Of a stretch of DNA of 64,000 nucleotides, positions 27,523-35,074 are shown one piece after another. The first letter of the stretch is position 1. Every line of letters begins with the position of its first letter. The translations under genes were made by a program, and so were the position numbers. Under the pieces are notes generated by a model. That model saw nothing but the letters and a program-made list of their open reading frames with translations, did no database searches and was not told the origin of the DNA. This DNA is from Mesorhizobium sp. M1B.F.Ca.ET.045.04.1.1 (lineage in GTDB: Bacteria > Pseudomonadota > Alphaproteobacteria > Rhizobiales > Rhizobiaceae): NCBI RefSeq assembly GCF_003952465.1, contig NZ_CP034448.1:4379001-4443000 (forward strand), in the 5' to 3' direction.

Positions 27523-27551
27523 TGTCGTTATCGTCGCATCCAGAAACTTGT
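27523..27551 (-). promoter_or_regulatory. 29-nt conserved motif, copy A (AraC operator candidate)
   Basis: On the minus strand it reads ACAAGT-TTCT-GGATGCGA-C-GATAACGACA. It matches the motif at 29021-29049 at 25 of 29 positions in the opposite orientation. It lies between the divergent small HTH gene and the AraC gene, so it could serve either. Confidence 0.5.
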
Positions 27552-27644
27552 CTCGGGATGCATTTCTTATTGTAATCCAGCGTGATCGCCGATGCGGCCG
27601 ACAGGCTTGCCAGATGCCGGGATACACCACATGATTGTGAGGGC

Positions 27645-28823
27645 ATGGGCATACCGGAATCGGATATGGCACCACGCGCGATCGACGCTAAGAGGCAAGA
27701 CGAGGCGCATGCTAGGCAAACGCCCGAGCGTGAGCGACGCCGTTGGCCACGCGACGTTCAGCCTGACAACGAGGCGGCTCTACCACTCGCGCCGGCGCTA
27801 GAACCGTTGTCCTTTTCAACGCTCGAACTGGCGCCAAAAGATCAATTTGCCGCTTGGCAAGCGCATGTGGCACCGCTTGTCGAGGCCAAGTTGCCGGATA
27901 ACAAATCGCTGGACGACGGCTTTCCCGCCGACCACACGGCTTGGAATCTTGGCGGCATGTTGATCGTTGAACAGCGCGCGCCGGCGCACAGTTATATCCG
28001 GTCTGTCGCGAAGCTTAGGTCCAGCTCGATCGATCATTGGTATGTCGTATTGCCACATACTGGCCGGTCATGGACGGAGGTCGATCGCCGCGTCGCGGAG
28101 GGCCAGCCGGGTAAATTGGAGATCAGATCTCTTGGCTACCCGTTTCGCGGAAGGACAACGGAATCCGAAAGTCTCTTTCTTTATTTGCCGCGTGATTTGT
28201 TCGCCGATGCGGCGGGGACCCTCGACGCAAACAACAACTCAATTCTGTCCGGCAACTTCGCTAACCTTTTGATCGACTACATCAACAGCATCGTGACAAG
28301 ACTGCGCAATCTCACGGCGGAAGATCTGCCCCGCATCGTGCACGCAACACGCAGCATGATTATTGCCTGCCTTGCGCCGCCGGCGGAACATGCCGCGGCG
28401 GCCGAACAACTGGCGAGTGTCGCACTAATGGAGCGAGCGCGTCGATACGTCCAAAACAATCTGGACGCGGCTCGCCTGACACCGGATTCAATGTGCCGGG
28501 CGCTCGGCGTTTCGCGATCTCGCCTCTATCAGTTGTTCGAACCGAGTGGTGGTGTTCTCCATTACATTCAAAGCCGCCGACTTTTGGCAGCCCATCTTGC
28601 GCTTAGCGATCCGGCGGACAGCCGACGCATTGTTGAAATTGCGGAAGCCTTCGGGTTCAGTTCAGCGGCAAACTTCAGCCGAGCGTTCAGCAAGGAATTC
28701 GGTTACAGCCCCCGCGAAGGCCGCAGGACAATGGTACTGCCGCGCCCCGCCCACTCTGTTTCGCTCGGCAATCGTGAAAAGACTGCTTCCTTTGAAGACT
28801 GGCTCAAGACGCTTGGAAGCTGA
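27645..28823 (+). CDS. AraC-family transcriptional regulator
   Basis: 392 residues. There is an N-terminal AraC-binding-like domain (LSFSTLELAPKDQFAAWQAH opening) and a C-terminal double HTH: SMCRALGVSRSRLYQLFEPS and IVEIAEAFGFSSAANFSRAF, closing with FSKEFGYSPREGRR. This layout is like activators of aromatic or nitrile catabolism. The start at 27645 has GAGGG upstream; 27666 is an alternative. Two inverted copies of a 29-nt motif lie on either side of the gene and may be its operators. Confidence 0.85.
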   Translation: MGIPESDMAPRAIDAKRQDEAHARQTPERERRRWPRDVQPDNEAALPLAPALEPLSFSTLELAPKDQFAAWQAHVAPLVEAKLPDNKSLDDGFPADHTAWNLGGMLIVEQRAPAHSYIRSVAKLRSSSIDHWYVVLPHTGRSWTEVDRRVAEGQPGKLEIRSLGYPFRGRTTESESLFLYLPRDLFADAAGTLDANNNSILSGNFANLLIDYINSIVTRLRNLTAEDLPRIVHATRSMIIACLAPPAEHAAAAEQLASVALMERARRYVQNNLDAARLTPDSMCRALGVSRSRLYQLFEPSGGVLHYIQSRRLLAAHLALSDPADSRRIVEIAEAFGFSSAANFSRAFSKEFGYSPREGRRTMVLPRPAHSVSLGNREKTASFEDWLKTLGS

Positions 28824-29020
28824 GCAGCGCGTCGCCGGCGGTTGAGATCGCCGACACTACCGGTTTCATTAAAATGCCACCTGGAATGCTCTCGGCTGCC
28901 AGTCAGCAATGCCGCAATTGGGCGACGGGACTTCGGGGCTGGCGGCAATCCAAATTAGCATGAGCCCTCGGAGGCGGCACAAAGCGATGCCGTGCCGATA
29001 CGCGAGATATGTACGCCAGG

Positions 29021-29049
29021 ACAAGTATTCGGATGCGAAGATAACGACA
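29021..29049 (+). promoter_or_regulatory. 29-nt conserved motif, copy B (AraC operator candidate)
   Basis: ACAAGT-ATTC-GGATGCGA-A-GATAACGACA, the inverted partner of 27523-27551. It lies 28 bp before the tandem duplication that leads into the ligase fragment. The surrounding spacer (28824-29343) holds no gene I can support. Confidence 0.5.
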
Positions 29050-29076
29050 ATGCGACCTTATTCGTAGATGTTCGTG

Positions 29077-29391
29077 ATGGCTTAGCGGGGGCACGGCACA
29101 GGCGGCAGGTTTCCAAGTTGGGGGGAATATCGGTCCGCCTGTGCCGATCACGCCACCGCTATCCGTCAAAGATGGTGGCGTAGTTGAGTAAGCGTGCAAG
29201 GCCGGGGGCGGCCGGCTCGAGTTCATTCCGTTGCGGAATGGCTTAGCGGGGGCTCGGCACAGGCGGCAGGTTTCCAAGTTGGGGGGAATATCGGTCCGCC
29301 TGTGCCGATCGCGCCACCCTTGTCCGTCAAAGTGGTGGCGTCATTGAGTAAGCGTGCCAAGGTCGACGGCGGACGGCTCAAGTTCATTCCG
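29077..29391 (+). repeat. Tandem 161-bp duplication, each copy with an 11-bp inverted repeat
   Basis: Copy 1 (29077-29230) and copy 2 (29238-29391) are offset by 161 bp and nearly identical from ATGGCTTAGCGGGGG to AGTTCATTCCG. Each holds GGCACAGGCGG ... CCGCCTGTGCC (29095-29105/29135-29145 and 29256-29266/29296-29306), then CGCCACC ... GGTGGCG. Copy 2 runs into the ligase coding sequence, so copy 1 duplicates the leader and the first codons of that gene. Confidence 0.8.
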
Positions 29392-29937
29392 CCGCAGATG
29401 CCAACGCTTGTCGAGCAGCCGCCCGAAGATGAGGGGTGGGTTCACGAGGCCAAGCTCGACGGCTACCGGACGCAGATCATCATCGATAGGGGCGGCGTAC
29501 ATCTATACAGCAAGAACGGCCGGGACTGGACGGCAAAATACTGGCCCATCGCCCTGGCAGTCGAACTGCCATGCCGGGCCGCCATTCTCGACGGCGAGGT
29601 GATTGTATCAGGCGAGCAGGGTACGCCCGATTCCCCTGTGCTGGAAGCTGCGATCTGGAACGAGCAGAGCCGGCTGGTGTTCGTCGCGTTCGACATCCTC
29701 CATCTCGACGGTCGCAATCTTGCCCCCTGGCCCTTGCTGCGGCGCAAGCAAGCGCTGCGTCAATTGGTTGAGCCTGGCGCCGGCAAGATCCAATACAGCG
29801 AGCATTTTGAGGGCGACGCGCTGGCGATCCTTCGCGCCATGGGGAAAACCGGGCTTGATGGCGTCATTTCGAAACGGGCCGATAGCCCCTACAGGAGCGG
29901 ACCGTCGAAAACATGGGTGATGGCCCGCTGCACTTGA
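29344..29937 (+). pseudogene. ATP-dependent DNA ligase adenylation domain, truncated (LigD-type)
   Basis: About 197 residues from a TTG at 29344. The adenylation lysine motif is EAKLDGYRTQII, motif III-like AILDGEVIVSGE, VFVAFDILHLDGRNLAP, and motif IV-like GLDGVISKRADSPYRSGPSK. It stops right after TWVMARCT, where the LigD motif V lysine region begins, so the OB-fold domain and any nuclease or polymerase domain are missing. Probably a remnant of an NHEJ ligase; a stand-alone adenylation domain with residual function is less likely. Its start region is duplicated upstream. Confidence 0.7.
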
Positions 29938-30162
29938 CCGTCTGATTACTTGAGGGCGAAATCGTAAGCAGAATATTAGCTATGCTGCAGATAAGACAAG
30001 AGAATCCGCAAGGGGCAATAGATCCTTGATCTTGATCACCTAGTGAGAAGCAGATATCGTAGTACCGCTCGCAGATAGACTGAACGCACGCATGGAATAT
30101 TGGTCGGCATAGGGGCGATCCGTGCCGAAACGCGATTGCCGTTGTCGAGCCGAGGAGCAACG

Positions 30163-31089
30163 ATGGGAGCTGATGCCCCGCATCCATCGGCAATGGTGAA
30201 CGCTCCGCCGCAGGTGCGGCGCTCGATACCTTTCCTGCGGGTCTTTGCGCCACCAGCGTTCTTGATCGTTGCCGCAGCGATTGTTCGATTGAGCCTTGGA
30301 CCAGCCTTGGAGAGGCTGCCGGCAGACTATACCGGTAGCGTCATACTCGAATCGGACAGCCGCTTTCGGCAGACGCCGGATACGACCTTCTCCGCGTTCC
30401 ACCAGCAGGGCCGTCGTGTCGACCAAGTGCTGAGCGCCACCGGCGACGTTGCCATCGTTCAGAGCCATATCGATTGGACGACTGACACCGGTCAGGTGAA
30501 CTATCAAACCACCGGCCTTTATGGCGTTGATCGCAAGACCCGCCAGAATGTGGCGGGTTACGGCGACCTTAGCCGCAGCGGGCAATTCATGTTCCCGCCG
30601 CAGTTGAGGGGTGTCGCTGACGAGGTCTGGGATCCTTACTATGGCGGTCCACGACACCTGGCTTTCGATCGCAATGAGATGGTCGATGGTCTGGCGCTCG
30701 CAGTATACCGCTTCACGATTGCGGGCCTCGACGAGACGAAGACCTATGATTATCTTCCCGACGTACCCGAGCGCTTCGGGGTCGGGACAGACGGCGAAGG
30801 CTTTCTGTGGGTTGAGCCCGTCTCAGGCACCCTCGTCGATATGACGGATAATGGCCACAGCTTTTTCGTCGATCCGGCCACGGGGAAGTCGATGGGAGAC
30901 TTTAGTGTCTGGCAGGCTAGGTATTCCGCGCAGTCCAAGGCCGACCTGTTCAGCGCGGCGACTTCGATCCGACTGCGTATATTGGCGGCGAAAATCTGGC
31001 TGCCCGCTGCCCTCCTAGCTCTGGCACTCGTTTGGTTGGGGATCGGTTTGCTGTGGCTTCGCCGCGCCGCGCCGCCGAGTGCGGAATGA
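30163..31089 (+). CDS. DUF3068 (PorA-family-like) two-helix membrane protein
   Basis: 308 residues from the ATG at 30163, with GAGGAG upstream. A first transmembrane helix near residues 25-45 (FAPPAFLIVAAAIVRLSLGP) is followed by a large extracytoplasmic domain containing ATGDVAIVQSHIDWTTDTGQ and LDETKTYDYLPDVPERFGVG, then a second helix near the C-terminus (WLPAALLALALVWLGIGLLW). This matches DUF3068, known mainly from actinobacteria. Function unknown. Its stop overlaps the start of the sensor kinase, so it may be a periplasmic partner of that kinase. Confidence 0.7.
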   Translation: MGADAPHPSAMVNAPPQVRRSIPFLRVFAPPAFLIVAAAIVRLSLGPALERLPADYTGSVILESDSRFRQTPDTTFSAFHQQGRRVDQVLSATGDVAIVQSHIDWTTDTGQVNYQTTGLYGVDRKTRQNVAGYGDLSRSGQFMFPPQLRGVADEVWDPYYGGPRHLAFDRNEMVDGLALAVYRFTIAGLDETKTYDYLPDVPERFGVGTDGEGFLWVEPVSGTLVDMTDNGHSFFVDPATGKSMGDFSVWQARYSAQSKADLFSAATSIRLRILAAKIWLPAALLALALVWLGIGLLWLRRAAPPSAE

Positions 31090-33062
31090 GCATGCGACCG
31101 CATGTAGATCCGCAAGAGGCCTTGCCGCTCTTGCGGCTCGGGATCTCACAAAAGCTTAGCCTGCTTTTTGCGCTCTTCGCTGCAATTCTTCTCGGCGCGA
31201 CCGGATGGCTGGCCTTCAACCAGGGCAGGGCGGCGCTTGAGAGCAGCGTTGTTGCCGAGGTCCAATCGCGAGCTTTGGAAAAACAGGCCGCGATCGGGTC
31301 CTGGCTCGACGCGCAGCTGAGCGAGCTGCGCGGGCTCAGCGAATCGCCTCACATTGTCGACGACTTCACCAAGCTTGCCGATCTTCCCGCGGATGCGACG
31401 CCCGACGATTGGGCTGACTTCCGCGACGATCTTGCGGCGCGCACCGGAGGGGGCGAGGACTTTGTCGCCCTTTTTGTGATGGAACCGAAGTCGGGCCGAG
31501 TCCTGACGGCGACGGATCCCACCGATCGTGACCGACAGGGCGCGGGCGAGCCTTATTTCACCAACGGCAAGATCCGCACTGGCCTGTACCTGGTGCCGGA
31601 CCGTTCAAGGAACCTCCCCCTGTTGTCGCCGTTCTTGTCCACGCCGCTTCGTGCCCGCAACGGTGCACTTGTTGCCGTTCTGGTCGCCCGTCTCGGAACA
31701 GAGAGTTTGGCTAGTGCCGTCGATCGACGAGCGGGGCTGCGCGCGACCGACGAAGCATACTTGATCGACACGCATAAGCAGTTTGTCAACAGACCGCGCC
31801 TGCTGACCGACGCCGACGCGAGCATCCTTACCTCGGACCGAAGCGTGGCGGCCCGGCTCTGCCTTGACCACAATGATGGGCTGGATCTGTCGAATGACTA
31901 CCGCGGCGTTCCGGCGATCACCGTTTATCGCTGGATGCCGAAGTTTGGTTTGTGTCTCATCACAAAACTCGACAAGGCCGAAGCCTTTGCCCCTGTTTAT
32001 CAACTCGGCCAGAGCCTTGCGATCGCTGGTGGCCTGCTTTTGCTGGTCGCATCGGCAGCGTCGGGATTGTTATCGCGAACCATCACCAACCCTATTCGGC
32101 GCATCGAGGCAGGCGCCAGACGCGTCGAGGCGGGTGAACGGGATGTGGTGCTGCCCGAGTCCTCGAGCGACGAGCTTGGCCGTTTGGCGCGTGCCTTCAA
32201 TCGAATGACGACCGCGCTCAAAAGCCGGGAATCCGAGCTGCAAGCGCATGCTGCCACCCTGGAGCAGCGCGTCGCGGAAAAGACACGCGAGCTCGACCTG
32301 AGGGCAAGTGAGTTGGCCCGGTCAAACATCGAGCTGGAGCGCTTCGCCTATGTCGCCTCGCATGACTTGCAGGAGCCGCTGCGAATGGTGGCAAGTTATA
32401 CCCAACTGCTTGGCAGACGTTACAAGGGAAGGTTGGATGCCGATGCCGACGAGTTCATCCATTTCGCTGTGGATGGCGCTGCGCGGATGCAGGCATTGAT
32501 CAACGACCTGCTGGTCTACTCACGTGTCAGCACGCAGGGCAGCGCGTTCGAGGCGATCGATTGCAACCTGGTGGTCGAGCGCGCCTTGACGAACCTCAAA
32601 GCGGCGCTGATCGAGAGCGGCGCAATCATCCGAAAGTCCGAGCTGCCGAAAATCGATGCCGATCGATTCCAGTTGGTTCAACTGTTCCAAAACCTGATCG
32701 GCAACGCCATCAAGTTCCGTGGCGAGCGCGCCCCGGAAATTGAGATCGCGGTTCGACTAGACGGCCGGGAATGGCTATTTTCGATCGCGGACAATGGCAT
32801 CGGGATCGATGCCAAGTACATCGAGCCGCTTTTTACCGTTTTCAAGCGCTTGCACACACGGGCCGAATATCCGGGGACCGGCATCGGTCTTGCCATTTGC
32901 AAGAAAGTCGTCGAACGCCACGGCGGTCGAATTTGGGTCGAGTCTGAGGTCAACCATGGCTCGACTTTCTTCTTCACGCTTCCCTGCCGGGATATAGAGG
33001 ACACCAGCCAAGCACGGAAGGTGGCTCCAACATCTTCGACACCTCAAATGGATACGGTATGA
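31086..33062 (+). CDS. Membrane sensor histidine kinase (Cache-like sensor, HAMP)
   Basis: 658 residues. TM1 near 20-42 (LSLLFALFAAILLGATGWLA), periplasmic sensor to about 310, TM2 near 315-340, HAMP (NPIRRIEAGARRVEAGERDV), coiled coil, then HisKA with FAYVASHDLQEPLRMVASYT and HATPase motifs NLIGNAIKFRGE, FSIADNGIGID, YPGTGIGLAICKKVVERHGG. The kinase core is of the phytochrome-like Cph1 class, which fits the Rcp1-like regulator downstream. The start ATG at 31086 overlaps the preceding stop (ATGA). Confidence 0.88.
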   Translation: MSMRPHVDPQEALPLLRLGISQKLSLLFALFAAILLGATGWLAFNQGRAALESSVVAEVQSRALEKQAAIGSWLDAQLSELRGLSESPHIVDDFTKLADLPADATPDDWADFRDDLAARTGGGEDFVALFVMEPKSGRVLTATDPTDRDRQGAGEPYFTNGKIRTGLYLVPDRSRNLPLLSPFLSTPLRARNGALVAVLVARLGTESLASAVDRRAGLRATDEAYLIDTHKQFVNRPRLLTDADASILTSDRSVAARLCLDHNDGLDLSNDYRGVPAITVYRWMPKFGLCLITKLDKAEAFAPVYQLGQSLAIAGGLLLLVASAASGLLSRTITNPIRRIEAGARRVEAGERDVVLPESSSDELGRLARAFNRMTTALKSRESELQAHAATLEQRVAEKTRELDLRASELARSNIELERFAYVASHDLQEPLRMVASYTQLLGRRYKGRLDADADEFIHFAVDGAARMQALINDLLVYSRVSTQGSAFEAIDCNLVVERALTNLKAALIESGAIIRKSELPKIDADRFQLVQLFQNLIGNAIKFRGERAPEIEIAVRLDGREWLFSIADNGIGIDAKYIEPLFTVFKRLHTRAEYPGTGIGLAICKKVVERHGGRIWVESEVNHGSTFFFTLPCRDIEDTSQARKVAPTSSTPQMDTV

Positions 33063-33505
33063 ACATCAGCTCGACTGAACGCGCCATCAACATCCTCCTC
33101 GTCGAAGACAATCCCGGTGACGCTAGGCTCACGATCGAGGCGTTGCGAGACGCAAAGGTGCGCAATGAACTCAACGTCGTGCAGGACGGAGTCGAGGCCA
33201 TGTCGTTGCTGCGGCGGGAAGGGCGCTACGCCAACGCACCGCGTCCTGACCTGATCCTGCTCGATCTCAATCTGCCCCGAATGGACGGCCGTCAGGTTCT
33301 CGCCGAAATCAAGGCGGACGAAAACTTGCGACGTATCCCGGTTGCGGTGCTGACCACTTCGCAGGCCGAGAAAGATATCCTGACCAGCTATAACCTGCAT
33401 GCCAACTGTTACATCACCAAGCCCGTCGACCTGGATGAATTTGTACGCGTAGTACGGGGGATCGAGAACTTCTGGCTCTCGATTGTGAAGCTACCGCCGG
33501 AGTAA
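33059..33505 (+). CDS. Single-domain response regulator (Rcp1-like)
   Basis: 148 residues, receiver only: INILLVEDNPGDARLTIEAL with the acidic pair, phospho-acceptor in PDLILLDLNLPRMDGRQVL, Thr in VAVLTTSQAEKDI and Lys in CYITKPVDLDEF. The EDNPGDARL and long DLxLPxxDG loop are typical of Rcp1-type partners of Cph1-like kinases. The start overlaps the kinase stop (ATGA), so kinase and regulator are made together. Confidence 0.9.
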   Translation: MNISSTERAINILLVEDNPGDARLTIEALRDAKVRNELNVVQDGVEAMSLLRREGRYANAPRPDLILLDLNLPRMDGRQVLAEIKADENLRRIPVAVLTTSQAEKDILTSYNLHANCYITKPVDLDEFVRVVRGIENFWLSIVKLPPE

Positions 33506-33511
33506 TGCGAG

Positions 33512-34417
33512 TTGAGCGAAAGCCCGTTGAACATCCTGCTCGTTGAAGACAATCCCGGTGATGCTCGGCTGATCCGGGAACTGCTCGCGGACGGCAGCGG
33601 CACGAGCTTCGTGATCTCTGAAGTGAATCGGTTGGCCCATGGCCTAGAGCAGTTCGCCGATCAGAGCTTCGATCTCGTATTGCTCGATTTGTCTCTCCCC
33701 GACAGCACGGGCTTGGATACGCTTCGGCGATTTCAGGCGACCGCCCCCGACGTCCCGGTCATCGTGCTGACAGGCCTCAACGACGAAGGATCGGCGATTC
33801 AAGCTGTTCGCGACGGCGCGCAGGACTATCTCGTCAAAGGGCAAATCGACGGGCAGCAAATCGTGCGCGCCATCCGCTATGCCCGGGAGCGCCATAGAAT
33901 GGTGCTGCAGATAAGGGACCTGTCGCTTGTCGACGACCTTACCGGCCTTCACAACCGTCGCGGCTTCGCAGCGCTCGCCAGAGAGGTGGTGAAGCGCGCC
34001 GTCAGGACCGGAACGGGGTTGGTGGTGACCTTCGTCGATCTGGACGGCATGAAGCGCATCAATGATCGTTTTGGCCATGAGGTCGGTGACCGGGCGTTGA
34101 TCAGGACCGCGGGGGTTCTGCGTTCCGTTTTCCGGGCATCCGATGTGATCGCCAGAATCGGCGGCGACGAGTTTATCGCGATGGCGGATGGCGTCGACGG
34201 GGCAGCCGTCGAACTTCTGCGTCGCCGCCTCACGAGCGCCGTGGAGGATCACAATCGCGAAGCGACGGGGGAGCCGGCGCTAGCCCTCAGTTTGGGCTTC
34301 GCCCACCACAATCCGACAGCGGAAACATTGAAATCTGTCGACGATTTGATAGCGGAAGCGGACGAGGCGATGTACGCGGATAAAGATAGCCGTCGGACCA
34401 AGGCGGCCCGGCAATAA
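33512..34417 (+). CDS. Receiver-GGDEF diguanylate cyclase
   Basis: 301 residues from a TTG at 33512 (no in-frame ATG fits). The receiver domain (NILLVEDNPGDARLIRELL, Asp in LVLLDLSLPDSTGLD, Lys in DYLVKGQIDG) joins a GGDEF domain (VDDLTGLHNRRGFAAL, ARIGGDEFIAMADG). The active-site GGDEF is intact. An inhibitory I-site RxxD (RASD) lies five residues before it, so c-di-GMP synthesis with product feedback is expected. Last gene of the DUF3068-kinase-Rcp1 operon. Confidence 0.9.
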   Translation: MSESPLNILLVEDNPGDARLIRELLADGSGTSFVISEVNRLAHGLEQFADQSFDLVLLDLSLPDSTGLDTLRRFQATAPDVPVIVLTGLNDEGSAIQAVRDGAQDYLVKGQIDGQQIVRAIRYARERHRMVLQIRDLSLVDDLTGLHNRRGFAALAREVVKRAVRTGTGLVVTFVDLDGMKRINDRFGHEVGDRALIRTAGVLRSVFRASDVIARIGGDEFIAMADGVDGAAVELLRRRLTSAVEDHNREATGEPALALSLGFAHHNPTAETLKSVDDLIAEADEAMYADKDSRRTKAARQ

Positions 34418-34826
34418 ACTCCCTTCCTCACCCTCGGGTTGGTTCCCTGCGGCATTTGAATCGGTACGCACGTTTTCCGCGACCTTGACGAACAGGCGTT
34501 CGAACAGCCGGCAGTCACCCAGCGTAGCCGGGTTCTGCCAGGCCCAAGCGGGCCGGACGAGGCACACCAGCAGCAAAGTAACGGTTGGGAACAGACGCGC
34601 CTCATGCCGATCAGTCACGACTGGTTGTGCACCAGCATCATGCGGTCAGTCTTTTGGGGAACAGAGAACGCTGGTGCGATAAGTCATCAAAAGGATCGTC
34701 TCCGATAGCCAGGGAGGATGGCGAGAGGCAAAGGCAGGAGTCGTTCCGTATTGCCCGAGTCGTTGCCCGGAGCAGCGATGCGCAAACTACTGAGAATGCG
34801 TAAAATCCGTAGCGCTTGGAAAAACT
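34418..34826. other. Intergenic region left of the island boundary
   Basis: No gene I can firmly support. On the minus strand a GTG at 34618 opens a frame with a signal-peptide-like start (LFPTVTLLLVCLVRPAWA) but no ribosome site, and it runs antisense into the GGDEF gene. A short GGCCC-AAGC-GGGCC hairpin is at 34541-34554. Confidence 0.4.
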
Positions 34827-34871
34827 TGGCTCCCCGGGCCGGATTCGAACCAGCGACCAACCGGTTAACAG
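34827..34871 (-). other. tRNA-Asn 3' fragment: attachment site (left end of integrative element)
   Basis: The minus strand reads from the anticodon loop (CTGTTAACC, anticodon GTT) through the T-arm (GGTTCGAATCC) to the acceptor GGGGAGCCA, the 3' 45 nt of a tRNA-Asn gene. Upstream of CTGTTAACC the sequence no longer matches tRNA, so this is a broken 3' copy, the usual product of integration at the anticodon loop. The integrase gene starts 200 bp to the right. Given the orientation, the intact tRNA should lie at the far end of the element, beyond this window. Confidence 0.82.
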
Positions 34872-35074
34872 AGGGTTTCCAATGCGATTTTCTGGATCAG
34901 CGTGCGACAGCCTGAATTTCTAAAAATTCTATGGATAACAAGTGATTAGCGCTTCATCCCGTCGCGACCTGTCGCAGCCGGTATCGACAAAGCTCGTGGT
35001 TTTTTGTAGATTATTCTGTAGATCACTCACGGAACCCGGGCAAACCGTTTGTAGCAAGATTGGTCGCTGGACAG

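Noticed and set aside
34280..34618. 112-aa minus-strand frame with a signal-peptide-like start
   Set aside because: Starts at GTG without a ribosome site and overlaps 138 bp of the GGDEF gene antisense; only the first 25 residues look like protein.
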